DNA from: Pseudomonas sp. FP2335
GTDB taxonomy: Bacteria > Pseudomonadota > Gammaproteobacteria > Pseudomonadales > Pseudomonadaceae
NCBI RefSeq assembly: GCF_030687535.1
Contig: NZ_CP117437.1
Location: 4,423,501 to 4,487,500, forward strand
Length of the DNA: 64,000 bases
Reading direction: 5' to 3'
In this document: piece by piece, positions 8,673 to 20,600 of the stretch
Numbering within the stretch: the stretch's first letter is position 1
How the letters are laid out: each line of letters starts with the position of its first letter
The notes under the pieces: generated by a model
Databases searched by the model: none
Told to the model about the DNA's origin: nothing
Seen by the model: only the letters and a program-made list of their open reading frames with translations
Translations under genes and position numbers: made by a program

Positions 8673-9522
8673 TCGCCGCCACACTGGCCAACACGATCAC
8701 CCCGCCCAGCACCACTGGCAGGGCAATCCGTTCGCCAAGCAGCGTCGCGGCCATCAGCATGGCCACGGGTGGAATCAAGTACATCGCCACCGACGCCCGG
8801 CTGACCTCGACGTGTTTCAACACATACGCCCAGGCCAGGTACGCCAGGGCGCTGGGGAAAATCCCCAACACCAGCACCGCGAGGTTTTCCGCCAATGGCG
8901 CCTGCACCACCGCAGCCGGCAGGCCGGGCAGGTTGCTACACAACATCAGAGTGCCCGCCCACACCATGTAGCACGCCATGGTCAGCGGGCTGTAGCGGTG
9001 GGCAAAGTGCTTCTGGATGGCGAAGTACACACTCCACGACAGCGCCGCCGCCAGGATCAACAAGCCACGCGGGTCGATGTCACCCACACCCTGATCACCC
9101 CAGACCACCACCAGCACGCCCGCCAGCCCCAGCAGCACGCACCCCCAACGCCAAGCGCTGACGCCCTCCTTCAGGCAGAAAAACGCGATCAATACACTGA
9201 ACAACGGCGCCGACTGCGCCAGCACGCTGGACGCCGCCGCCGTGACGAATTGCTGCCCATAGTTGAGGCTGGTGTGATGCAGGAACACGCCGAAAAAACC
9301 CAGCACCAGCAACCACGGCAAATCGCACAGGCGCGGCCGGCCGATGCCCATTACCAGTGCCACGCCGCCCATGAACACTGACGCAATCAGAAACCGCAGC
9401 AAGGCCAATTGCCCGGGGCTGTAGCTGTGCAGCCCCATGTGCACGCCAATCGGCGAAAAGGCCCAGCAGAGGATGACGCTGGCAATGACTAGCGTAAGCT
9501 TCACGGGTGACGGGGGATTCAT
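8623..9522 (-). CDS. EamA/DMT-family transporter (drug/metabolite exporter)
   Basis: Inner-membrane protein of 299 residues with about ten hydrophobic segments in two repeats of five, the EamA (DUF6) pattern. The start at 9522 (MNPPSPVKLTLV) places the first membrane helix just after the N-terminus. Members export amino acids or other small metabolites; the substrate cannot be read here. The divergent LysR gene begins about 100 bases away and is the likely regulator. The 3' end overlaps the convergent binding-protein gene by 50 bases. Confidence 0.88.
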   Translation of the reverse strand: MNPPSPVKLTLVIASVILCWAFSPIGVHMGLHSYSPGQLALLRFLIASVFMGGVALVMGIGRPRLCDLPWLLVLGFFGVFLHHTSLNYGQQFVTAAASSVLAQSAPLFSVLIAFFCLKEGVSAWRWGCVLLGLAGVLVVVWGDQGVGDIDPRGLLILAAALSWSVYFAIQKHFAHRYSPLTMACYMVWAGTLMLCSNLPGLPAAVVQAPLAENLAVLVLGIFPSALAYLAWAYVLKHVEVSRASVAMYLIPPVAMLMAATLLGERIALPVVLGGVIVLASVAAISLEGRWVRAPRCTAG

Positions 9523-9624
9523 CGATGGCGTCCAGAACGAAACAAGGAATGCCGTCAGTCTTGGCCCCAGCAAGGCGTAGGACAATTAAGCGTTTCTGAC
9601 TTCTGAAATCACTGGAACTGAGCA

Positions 9625-10488
9625 ATGGAACTGGCCCAACTGAAAATGGTGCGAGCCGTCGCGCAAACCGGCAGCGTGGCCCAGGCTGCCGTGCAGTTGC
9701 ATTGCGTGCCGTCCAACATCACCACGCGCATCAAGCAACTGGAAAGCGAGTTGGGCACGCCGCTGTTTATCCGTGCCGGGCGCGGGCTGGTCATCAGCGC
9801 CGCCGGGGAGATTTTCCTGGAGTACTGCGAGCGCATCCTGGCCTTGGTAGACGAATCCAAACGCGCCGTGGACGCCAACGCCATCCCCCGTGGCACCCTG
9901 CGCATCGGCGCGGTGGAGTCCAGTGCCAGCGGGCGTCTGCCGCCATTGCTCGCGGAATATCACCGACGCTACCCGCAGGTCTGCCTGGAACTGGTAACCG
10001 GCGCCTGGGGCCAGTTGCTCGACGACCTGCAACACCACCGCCTGGATGTGGCGCTGGTGGCCAGTGGCGGCAAGCGCGCCAAGCTCGAACACTGCGTGGT
10101 CTACAGCGAGCGCCTGGTGTTGATCGCCAGCGCGGCAAGCGCACCGATCCACAGCGCCGCCGACCTGGCTGGGCGCACCTTGCTGGTGTGGCCGCCCGGC
10201 TGCCCCTACCGTGCAGCGCTGGAAAACTGGGTCAAGCCCCAGGATTTCAGACCGAACATTGCCAGCTATGCCAGTTGGGGCACGATCATTGGTTGCGTGA
10301 GCGCGGGGATTGGCGTGGCATTGGCGCCGGAAGGCATCCTGGCGCGGTATGAGCAGGCCAATCAGCTGGCGTCGTATCGGTTTGACGAGTGGCAGACGGT
10401 GGACAATCTATTGTTCTGGAACAAGGACACCCAGCGGCATCTGGCCAGGGATGCGTTTGCCGGGTTACTTCGCGAGACCTTTGGCTGA
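9625..10488 (+). CDS. LysR-family transcriptional regulator
   Basis: 287 residues. The N-terminal winged helix-turn-helix (residues 1-60) reads LAQLKMVRAVAQTGSVAQAA followed by SNITTRIKQLESELG, a classic LysR DNA-binding domain. A linker helix and an effector-binding domain follow from about residue 90. It is transcribed away from the EamA exporter, the usual LysR-target arrangement, so the exporter is the first candidate target. The effector is unknown. Confidence 0.92.
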   Translation: MELAQLKMVRAVAQTGSVAQAAVQLHCVPSNITTRIKQLESELGTPLFIRAGRGLVISAAGEIFLEYCERILALVDESKRAVDANAIPRGTLRIGAVESSASGRLPPLLAEYHRRYPQVCLELVTGAWGQLLDDLQHHRLDVALVASGGKRAKLEHCVVYSERLVLIASAASAPIHSAADLAGRTLLVWPPGCPYRAALENWVKPQDFRPNIASYASWGTIIGCVSAGIGVALAPEGILARYEQANQLASYRFDEWQTVDNLLFWNKDTQRHLARDAFAGLLRETFG

Positions 10489-10514
10489 CACATGCCCCTG
10501 TCGGAGCGGGCTTG

Positions 10515-10543
10515 TGTGGGAGCGGGCGTGCTCCCACATTTTT
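10515..10543 (+). terminator. Terminator-like hairpin formed by a REP fragment
   Basis: TGTGGGAGC-gggcgt-GCTCCCACA followed by TTTTT, 26 bases after the LysR stop codon. The arms are the head of the local REP repeat, so a REP fragment seems to serve as the terminator between two convergent genes. Confidence 0.65.
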
Positions 10544-10560
10544 GCGGCGTGTTGTTGAGA

Positions 10561-11151
10561 TCAGCTTTTCGGAGGCGCCAGGCGCGCGTACTGATCCATG
10601 CTGATCCAGCCAATAAACGAACGATTCTGGGCATTGATGAACTCAACCTGGGCCCAGCCATCCTTGAAGGCCAGCACGCCAACCACATCATCCTTGACGA
10701 TATACGGACGCTTGGCCACCTTGGCGCCCGGAGTTTTCAGCAGGTAGGCCTTGTCGGCGGACACCGTCACCAGGCCAATCCACTGCTTGTTGGCGGTCTG
10801 GGTCAGGTCCAGGCCAGTGGCAATCTCTGGCATCAACACGCTCATGCAGCCGGGGTGCTGGCGACCCTGCTCAACGGTCAGGGTCACGCCGTCGGAGGAC
10901 GGACTCACGCTGCCTGGGTAGGCATCGTCGAGCCAGGTGGTCAGTGCATTCGCCTTGCCCTGCAAGTAAAAGGCGCAACTGCGGGTCACACCCTCGCCCA
11001 GTTCTTCGGCGTAGAAGCCCTCTACCTGATGCTCTGGCGTCACCGCCAGCATCAAGCCTTCGTACTTGCCCGAATGCAATGCGGGGGCGCCGGCAAACGC
11101 AGGCGCCACGACACACAACGACAACACACTCATCGCCAGAAAACGGGTCAT
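10561..11151 (-). CDS. Exported protein with SH3-like C-terminus; candidate immunity partner of the muramidase
   Basis: 196 residues. MTRFLAMSVLSLCVVAPAFA is a clear signal peptide ending in AFA, so the product should be periplasmic. The middle has no fold I recognise. The last 55 residues (IVKDDVVGVLAFKDGWAQVEF and after) resemble a bacterial SH3 domain. The gene starts one base after the stop of the muramidase gene (TAA-G-ATG), so the two are surely co-translated. A cytosolic peptidoglycan hydrolase coupled to a periplasmic small protein is the layout of type VI effector-immunity pairs; function here is inference. Confidence 0.8.
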   Translation of the reverse strand: MTRFLAMSVLSLCVVAPAFAGAPALHSGKYEGLMLAVTPEHQVEGFYAEELGEGVTRSCAFYLQGKANALTTWLDDAYPGSVSPSSDGVTLTVEQGRQHPGCMSVLMPEIATGLDLTQTANKQWIGLVTVSADKAYLLKTPGAKVAKRPYIVKDDVVGVLAFKDGWAQVEFINAQNRSFIGWISMDQYARLAPPKS

Positions 11152-11152
11152 C

Positions 11153-12199
11153 TTATTTCTTCCCTTCAAGTGCGTTGTAGGCTTTCTCAATAAGCTGGTC
11201 ATAGATGCCGTAATCCTTGCCGTTATAGTTACGCGCCATACCGGCGAAATCCTTGTCTTTCATGGCTTTCATCAACGCCGGGCTCTGGCTGCAAAAACCC
11301 AGGAACGCCTTTAGTTGGCTGCCGGCATTAATCTTTAATGCCGCAGCAAATTCAAACACAGTCTTGTAACCACACGCCGCAAAGTTGAACCCCATCACCT
11401 GAAACATGCCCCAGGATGCGGACATCAGTGCCGCTTCCTGATCCAGGGCAAAGGCGGTGGCCATGGTTTCCCAGGCCTTGACCTGATCCTTGTTATTGAC
11501 CTGCCACTGCGGCCCGGCCTTTCTCACATAGGGGTATGACAGCAGCGGGTGCGCCTGGTCGTAGATGTGCTTGGTGTACTTGCGAAACAGGTGCCCTTCA
11601 AAGGCGATCACCGGCAACTTGGCCGGGCCAAAGCCCGAGCGCCCGCCGGATTCAACCGTGGCGAAAGCCTTGATGATATTCACCGAAATACCGTTACCCA
11701 ACTGGGTGGCGGCGTTCTTGAAATCCGTTTCGCTGAGGGTCATGCCCCCGTCGCACGTGGCCTGGAGCATCAACTGACGGTTGCGCCGCTCAGCCTCGAT
11801 CATCGCCCGCATGCGATCCAGGTACACATTGACCGTGGCCTGCACTGCATCGCCCTGATTGTTGCCGAACACGTTGAGAAAGCTCGGGATGCGCAGGGTT
11901 GGATAGGCTTTGACCGGCACCTTCACTGCTTCCTCGATCAGGCTGTTGAACGTACGGCCGGTGGGGTCGATCACTCCATCGGGATGGGCATACTTGAGAT
12001 GACGGAACTGATACTGGCTGATGCACTGCACCAACTGGCCGTCGCACTTGCCGTTCTCGGCCAGCGGAAAACCCAGTTTGGGGATGATCAGATTGAATAA
12101 ATACTGGATGCACTGCACATCGGCGGGCAAGTTACGGGCTTTACCGGGAGCGCCTACCGAAGCACTGATAAGACGGGGCAACCCTTGCAGGCTTTTCAT
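11153..12199 (-). CDS. N-acetylmuramidase (DUF3380 family) with N-terminal peptidoglycan-binding-like domain
   Basis: 348 residues with no signal peptide. Residues about 20-95 look like a peptidoglycan-binding module. Residues about 155-345 match the DUF3380/muramidase family: VNIIKAFATVESGGRSGFG carries the likely catalytic Glu, followed by AFEGHLFRKY, SASWGMFQVMGFN and the MARNYNGKDYG repeat-like end. Such domains occur in phage endolysins and in type VI secretion effectors. AAGGA lies 8 bases before the ATG at 12199, which is preferred over an ATG three codons upstream that overlaps it. No holin, phage gene or vgrG/hcp is nearby. Confidence 0.82.
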   Translation of the reverse strand: MKSLQGLPRLISASVGAPGKARNLPADVQCIQYLFNLIIPKLGFPLAENGKCDGQLVQCISQYQFRHLKYAHPDGVIDPTGRTFNSLIEEAVKVPVKAYPTLRIPSFLNVFGNNQGDAVQATVNVYLDRMRAMIEAERRNRQLMLQATCDGGMTLSETDFKNAATQLGNGISVNIIKAFATVESGGRSGFGPAKLPVIAFEGHLFRKYTKHIYDQAHPLLSYPYVRKAGPQWQVNNKDQVKAWETMATAFALDQEAALMSASWGMFQVMGFNFAACGYKTVFEFAAALKINAGSQLKAFLGFCSQSPALMKAMKDKDFAGMARNYNGKDYGIYDQLIEKAYNALEGKK

Positions 12200-12432
12200 C
12201 ACAGACATCCTTGTTAGTTAAAGAAGTGATAGCACTTCAATATCAAATTCGCGCCATTGTCATATTCTGAAACAAGTCGCCGGCGGAAACTAACAAGGTG
12301 GTTTTGGCTTGTAAAGTGGGGGCTTTGAAAGTTGTGAAACAGCCGTCACGTACTGCGCAATAAACCTGGCAGATGACTGAATAAAAGAATTTTGATTTGA
12401 AGCAGAAGAGGTACTGCGGGGAAGAGCGTTAT

Positions 12433-12545
12433 GGAGGCAACCCCACCAGCCACACCCCGGCACACAATGTTCCCGCTGTGGCTGCTGCCTTCCGGCTCTG
12501 ACCAGGTTCACGGGTAATCGTTGCGGGGGGACCGATGGGGTCACC
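12433..12545 (-). ncRNA. ffs: Signal recognition particle RNA (4.5S, small type)
   Basis: The minus strand contains the universally conserved SRP domain: CCTGGTCAGAGCCGGAAGGC followed by AGCAGCC, flanked by CCGCAACG on the 5' side and GTGTGCCGGGGTGTGGCTGG on the 3' side, the same order as E. coli 4.5S RNA. The outer arms can pair. The RNA binds Ffh to target nascent membrane proteins. Exact ends are estimated from the alignment by eye. Short GTTATGG / CCATAAC arms flank the RNA and may aid processing. Confidence 0.93.
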
Positions 12546-12677
12546 ATAACGACGCCTGCCTCTCGGCAAGCGGGGCCATTGTACCGATCTGATCGGAAGT
12601 TACAACCGTTGGTGCTGGAATAAAAACATCTGGCGGTTCAAGCACTTGCCCACGGCCTCAGCCAGTACATCGCCCCC

Positions 12678-12764
12678 TGTGGGAGCTGGCTTGCCTGCGA
12701 TGCAGGCACCTCGGTGTATCAGTTGGACCTAGGTGATGCTATCGCAGGCAAGCCAGCTCCCACA
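12678..12764. repeat. REP-type inverted repeat pair
   Basis: TGTGGGAGCTGGCTTGCCTG and its complement face each other around a spacer with ATGCAGGCACCT / AGGTGATGCTAT imperfect arms. It lies 11 bases beyond the stop of the zinc peptidase-like gene. Same sub-family (CTGGC variant) as 25983-26050. Confidence 0.85.
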
Positions 12765-12775
12765 GAAAAGCCATT

Positions 12776-13942
12776 TCACTGGGCCTGTAGGACCTCATCC
12801 GCCCGGCCGCCCTCCTCCTGGATCACCAAGTGAATGAAGTGCAGCTTGGCGATCACCGCCGGCGGCAGTACAAACGGATAGAAATCCGGCTGGCCCATGC
12901 TGCGCGACAGCTCGTTGAGCATCCCGGCCAGTTCGATCCACGCGTTGACGAACGACAGGAACGCCGGGCCGCCCGGGTGCTCGGGATCGTAGAGGGTGCT
13001 GAGGGGGAACGGCTGGTAATCCAGGTCCATCTCGCGCGCGCTCATGCCGAAGCCCAGGGCGGTGTCGACGGCGTCCATCATGTGCAGGTAATGCGCCCAG
13101 GTTTCGGCCCAGTCTTCCCAGGGGTGCATGGTCGCGTAGGCGCTGACGCAGGCCTGCTGCCAGTCGGGACGTGGGCCCTGCTGATAGTGCTGATCGAGGG
13201 CATCGGCATAACTGGCGCGTTCGTCGCCGAACAGTCGGCGAAACGGCTCGATCCAGTGGGTGTCGGCAATCAGCCGGTCCCAGTAGTAATGCCCCACCTC
13301 ATGGCGAAAATGTCCGAGCAAGGTGCGGTAAGGCTCGCGCATCTGCACGCGAACTTTCTCACGATGGGCGTCGTCGGCTTCCTTGATGTCCAGGGTGATC
13401 AGGCCGCTGGCATGGCCGGTCATGGGCGCGTTGCCTTCCAGGTCGATGCCGATGAAATCGAAGGCCAGGCCGGTGTCTTCGTCGACGCTTTTGGGCACGA
13501 CCTGCAAACCCAGGCTGATGAGTTGCGCCACCAGGCGACGCTTGGCGGTCTCCACTTTGCGCCAGCGTTCGGGGTTTTCCGGGATCGACAGGTCGGGAAT
13601 GGTGCGATTGAGGCTGCACGCCACGCACAGCGCCGCAGTGCTGTGGGCCGGGATCAGCCAGTTGCAGGCGGCCGGGGTGTCGAGGTTGGCGCAACGACGG
13701 AAGGCGCCCGCTTCCAGGTTGCCGTCCTGCTGCCAGGTGCCTTCGACAGGACCGGGCTGCAGGGAGGCCAAGCGACCTTGCTGGGGCTGATAACCCAACA
13801 GCGCCTGGCAGGCCAGGCACTGGCTGTTGCGAAAGAACAAGGATTGGCCGCAGCGGCACTGCCATACCTTGGCGTTGCGCGTGGTATCGGCCATGAACGG
13901 TGCGGCAATGCGCGAACTGAGTTGTTCGAAGTAGCGGAACAT
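12776..13942 (-). CDS. Putative zinc-binding metallopeptidase (zinc-ribbon plus HExxH-like motif)
   Basis: 388 residues. The N-terminus carries a zinc ribbon (CRCGQSLFFRNSQCLAC) and a second Cys cluster (CANLDTPAACNW, CVACSLNR). The centre has LLGHFRHEVGHYYWDRL, an HExGH metal-binding motif, and the C-terminal half is Trp/His rich (MHPWEDWAETWAHYLH). This matches a family annotated as putative zinc-binding metallopeptidase. Peptidase activity has not been shown to my knowledge. GGGAGA precedes the ATG at 13942. It stands alone between two repeats. Confidence 0.82.
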   Translation of the reverse strand: MFRYFEQLSSRIAAPFMADTTRNAKVWQCRCGQSLFFRNSQCLACQALLGYQPQQGRLASLQPGPVEGTWQQDGNLEAGAFRRCANLDTPAACNWLIPAHSTAALCVACSLNRTIPDLSIPENPERWRKVETAKRRLVAQLISLGLQVVPKSVDEDTGLAFDFIGIDLEGNAPMTGHASGLITLDIKEADDAHREKVRVQMREPYRTLLGHFRHEVGHYYWDRLIADTHWIEPFRRLFGDERASYADALDQHYQQGPRPDWQQACVSAYATMHPWEDWAETWAHYLHMMDAVDTALGFGMSAREMDLDYQPFPLSTLYDPEHPGGPAFLSFVNAWIELAGMLNELSRSMGQPDFYPFVLPPAVIAKLHFIHLVIQEEGGRADEVLQAQ

Positions 13943-14003
13943 GGCGTCTCTCCCTGGGTGACAGAGACTAGATCATTTCCCCCTAGAGTTCGTTCCACAT
14001 CGT

Positions 14004-14138
14004 TGTAGTGAGCGGGCTTGCCCCGCGCTGGGTGGCGCAGCCGCCCCAAATCCAGGCACCGCGTTCTTCCTGAAACACCGCGGCGTACCGTTTGGGGCGG
14101 CTGCGCCCCCCCAGCGCGGGGCAAGCCCGCTCACTACA
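14004..14138. repeat. Long inverted-repeat element (REP family, 135 bp form)
   Basis: Outer arms TGTAGTGAGCGGGCTTGCCC / GGGCAAGCCCGCTCACTACA, then GCGCTGGGTGGCGCAGCCGC against the matching inner right arm, and a centre with CACCGCG / CGCGGCG. The whole unit can fold on itself. A second copy with the same order of blocks lies at 62369-62502, so this is a dispersed family related to, but longer than, the GTGGGAGC repeats. Confidence 0.88.
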
Positions 14139-14149
14139 AAAGACCTTTA

Positions 14150-16549
<2,400 letters not shown>

Positions 16550-16571
16550 AATGTTGGTGCGCTTATTCTAC

Positions 16572-17435
16572 TCAGCGTTTTTGTGTCAGGGCGCGACGCT
16601 CGAACTCGACGATGCGCTGACGGTAGTGTTCGATGGTCTGGGCGGTCAGGACGCTGCGTTGATCATCCTTCAGTTCGCCGTTCAGTTCCTGGGACAGCTT
16701 GCGCGCCGCAGCCACCATGACGTCGAACGCTTGTTTCGGGTGACGCGGGCCTGGCAGACCGAGGAAGAAACTCACCGCCGGGGTGCTGAACAGGTCGATG
16801 TCGTCCAGATCGAAGGTGCCGGGCTTGACCGCGTTGGCCATGGAGAACAGCACTTCGCCGTTACCGGCCATGCTTTCGTGACGGTGGAAAATATCCATCT
16901 CGCCAAACCGCAGGCCGCTTTCGAGGATGTTCTGCAACAGCGCCGGGCCTTTGAAACCTGCAGCGTCGCGGCAGATCACGCTGATCACCAAGACTTCTTC
17001 GGCAGCCGGCTGGTCGTTGACCGATTGGCGCGTGGCAGTCTTGCCGACATTCTCATCGGGGAAATCATCATCGCGGCTGCTGAAGCTCGGGCCTTCATCG
17101 ACGTCGAGGTTCAGGTCGCCCTGATGCGGCTCGGCCACGGCGGCGCTGGCACGCTTGCCACGCTTGGGCGACGGCTCGCGGGCTTCACGCAGCGGCGCGC
17201 TCATCGACGGCAGGTCATGCTCGTCCAGTTGCGGTTCTTTATGGGTATCCAGCACACGGGGCGGCCCCAGCAGCTCGGCGCCGCCGTCGTCGTCAGGCAA
17301 GTTGGACAGGTTGCGGTCCAGACGGAACTTGAGCTTGCCCTTGCCACCGCGCATGCGGCGCCAGCCATCAAAAAGAATACCGGCAATGACAATAATGCCG
17401 ATGACGATCAGCCACTCGCGCAGACCGATTTCCAT
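16572..17435 (-). CDS. zipA: Cell division protein ZipA
   Basis: Anchors FtsZ to the inner membrane at the division site. 287 residues. The N-terminal [20 protein letters not shown] membrane helix is followed by a basic patch ([14 protein letters not shown]), a charged, low-complexity linker (about 35-150) and the C-terminal FtsZ-binding domain (about 155-280, with [16 protein letters not shown] and [18 protein letters not shown]). The start at 17435 puts the membrane helix at the very N-terminus as in the family. The order smc-zipA-ligA is standard in Pseudomonas. Confidence 0.96.
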   Translation of the reverse strand: MEIGLREWLIVIGIIVIAGILFDGWRRMRGGKGKLKFRLDRNLSNLPDDDGGAELLGPPRVLDTHKEPQLDEHDLPSMSAPLREAREPSPKRGKRASAAVAEPHQGDLNLDVDEGPSFSSRDDDFPDENVGKTATRQSVNDQPAAEEVLVISVICRDAAGFKGPALLQNILESGLRFGEMDIFHRHESMAGNGEVLFSMANAVKPGTFDLDDIDLFSTPAVSFFLGLPGPRHPKQAFDVMVAAARKLSQELNGELKDDQRSVLTAQTIEHYRQRIVEFERRALTQKR

Positions 17436-17694
17436 GTAATCCCGTGCCTCTAATAAAAAATGCTGAAAAATAAGGGGTTTAGCACCGTGCAAACCGCTTT
17501 AAAACGTGGCGCCAACTCTATGTTCTGACTGACGTTTTGCCCACGCACACGAAAAATTGACATTAAACTAGCACGACCAAAGATAACTTTACACCGTCTG
17601 TCAAAATGCCTTGGACAATTATGTCGTTAGGCCATCTTTGCCGGACGGTTAAATCACCTCACATCCTGCTGTAAATTCTCTTTCGAAGCGTGGG

Positions 17695-20600
17695 TCAGGA
17701 TTCCACCATCGCCATCGCTTCTTCCACATCCACCGCAACCAGTCGCGAACACCCAGGCTCGTGCATCGTCACACCCATCAATTGATCCGCCATTTCCATG
17801 GCGATCTTGTTGTGGGTGATATAGATGAACTGCACGGTCTGGGACATCTCTTTAACCAGTCGCGCGTAACGCCCAACGTTAGCGTCATCCAATGGCGCGT
17901 CAACTTCGTCGAGCATGCAGAACGGCGCCGGGTTCAACTTGAAGATGGCAAATACCAGGGCCAATGCGGTCAGGGCTTTTTCGCCGCCGGACAACAAATG
18001 GATGGTGCTGTTCTTCTTGCCCGGAGGCCGCGCCATGATCGTTACCCCTGTATCGAGTAGATCTTCGCCCGTCAGTTCCAAGTAAGCGCTGCCCCCACCG
18101 AAAACTTTCGGAAATAACGCCTGTAAACCGCTATTAATCTGATCAAAGGTATCTTTGAAGCGGTTGCGGGTTTCCTTGTCGATCTTGCGGATCACGTTTT
18201 CCAGGGTGTCCAGGGCCTCGACCAAGTCGGCGTCCTGCGCGTCCAGATAACGTTTACGCTCGGATTGTTGCTGGTATTCGTCGATGGCCGCGAGGTTGAT
18301 CGCGCCAAGGCGCTGGATACGCGCGGCAATCCGCTCCAGTTCTTCCTCGGCGTCTTTTTCGTTGGCCTGGGTGGTCAACGTGTTGAGCACGCCGTGCAGG
18401 TCGTAGCCATCTTCAAGCAGTTGGTCTTGCAGGGTCTTGCGGCGCACGGTCAGGGCTTGCCATTCCATGCGCTGTTGTTCGAGTTGGCCACGGATCAACT
18501 GGGATTGCTGCTCGGCCTGGGTGCGGCGCTTTTCAGCGTCGCGCAGTTCGCGGTCGGCGTCTTCCAGGGCGATCTGCGCGGTCTTGAGTTCTTCGTCGAC
18601 GGTCATGCGCTTGTCGAGCAATTCTTCGAGCTTGAGGCGCAACTCTTCCAGCGGCGCCTCGCCCTCTTCCAGGTTGAGACTCAGTTGCTCGCGCTTTTCG
18701 GTGAGGCGTTCGGATTGCATCTCCAGACGCTCAAGGGCCTGGGCGGTGGACGCGTGCTGAGCTTTGAGCGAGCCCAACCGTACCGCCAACTGGTGCGCAT
18801 GATCCTTGTGCTGGCGGGCCTCCTGACGCACACGGTCGAGGCGTTCGCGCAGGCTGTCACGCTGGGCCAGCAGCAGTTCGCGCTGCTCGGTGTCGAGGGC
18901 CATGCTGTCGAGGGCTTCCTGCAACTGCAGGCGCGCTTCGCCGATCTGTTCGTGTTCCAGGGCGCGCTGCTCGCCCATTTCCGCAACTTCTTCGTCGAGG
19001 CGGGTGCGGCGCAGGGTCAGTTGCTCGACCTTGGCTTTGCTCGCGGACAGCTGGGCTTTCAGCTCGCCTTGCTGGCGCGCTTCGTCCTGCAACAGACGGC
19101 GCAGGTGTTCGCGGCCGGTCTCTTGCTGGCGCTGGGTGGCGCGCAGGGTTTGCAGTTGGGTTTCCAGGCTTTCCAGGGTGGCTTCGCGCTCTTCACGCTC
19201 GGCGATCAGGTTGACGATTTCCTGGCCACGGGCCAATACGCCGCTTTCCGCTTCACTGGCGCGGCGCACCCGCAGGAAGTGCCGGCCGACCCAGTAGCCG
19301 TCACGGCTGATCAGGCTTTCGCCGGCCGCCAGTTGACCACGCTGGGCCAGGGCCTGCTCCAGGGAATCCACCGGCTTGACCTGGCCCAGCCAGGGCGACA
19401 GATCAATCGCCGCTTCAACTTTGTCCAACAGACTGCCCGGCACCCGCGTGCCATCCGCCGCCGGGCTGAGCAAACGCAGATCGCCCTGGGCAAACCCGGC
19501 CAGGTCAAAGCCGCCAAAATCATCCACCAGCACCGCTTGCAGGTCGGCGCCGAGTACGGTTTCCACCGCCAGCTCCCAGCCCGCTTCCACTTTCAGGCCT
19601 TCCGCCAGGCGCGGGCGTTCGGCCAGATGCTGATCGCGCAGCCATTCGGCGGTGCCGGTGCCCGGGTCCAAGGCGGCTTGCTGCAAGGCTTCAAGGGACG
19701 CCAAGCGCCCATTGAGCCGCTGCAAATCGCCCTGGGCCTGCTGTTGCGCCTGGGTCGCCTGTTGCAACTGCTGGCGCAACTGCTCCAGGCGCTCCACTTG
19801 TTGTTCTTCGCTGGCCTCCAGCTCTTCCAGGGTCATTTCGCTTTCGGCCAGTTGCTCGCTCAGCTCCATGATCGCCGCGTCTTCCGGGTCGGCGGACAGC
19901 AACGCGCGCTCTTCCTGCATGCGGCGCTGGCGTTCGGCCAGGCGTTCCATGCTGGTTTCCAGCTGCTGGATGCGCGACTGCTGCACCTCGGCCTGGCGGC
20001 GTGGTTCGGCGGATTGCAGGTTGAACGTGTCCCACTGCTCCTGCCAGCCATGCATGGTGCTTTCGGATTCTTCCAGGGCGGCGGCGGCCTCTTCGGCGGC
20101 GGCGCTGGTGACTTCCTGCTCGGGGGTGAGCATGTCCAGCTCTTCGCCGAGGGTCAGCAGCAAGGTGCGGTCGTGGCCCAGGTGGGACTCGGTCTCCAGG
20201 CGCGCGCGTTCGGCTTCCTTGAGATCATCCTGCAACTGGCGCAAACGCTGCTGGCCGTGCTGGATGCTCTGCTCGACGCGGGCAATATCGCCGCCCACCG
20301 AATAGAAGCGGCCCTGCACCAGATTGAAGCGCTCGGACAAATCATGGTGCCCGTCGCGCAGGCGCTCGATGCTGGCGTCGGCGTTGCGCTGCTCGGCCAC
20401 CAGGGCTTCAAAGCTGATTTCCTGGGTGCCGATGATGGCTTCGCGCTGGCCGACCTGCTCGTTCAACGCCTGCCAGCGCAGGGCCGACAGTTGCGCCTTG
20501 AGCTGGCGTTCCTCGCCCTTGTATTCCTGATACTTCTCGGCGGCCTGGGCCTGGCGGTGCAGGCGCTCCAACTGGCGCTCCAGCTCTTCACGCAGGTCGG

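Noticed and set aside
11153..12199. Muramidase as part of a prophage lysis cassette
   Set aside because: No holin, spanin, tail or integrase gene is adjacent; the flanks are a LysR regulator and ffs.
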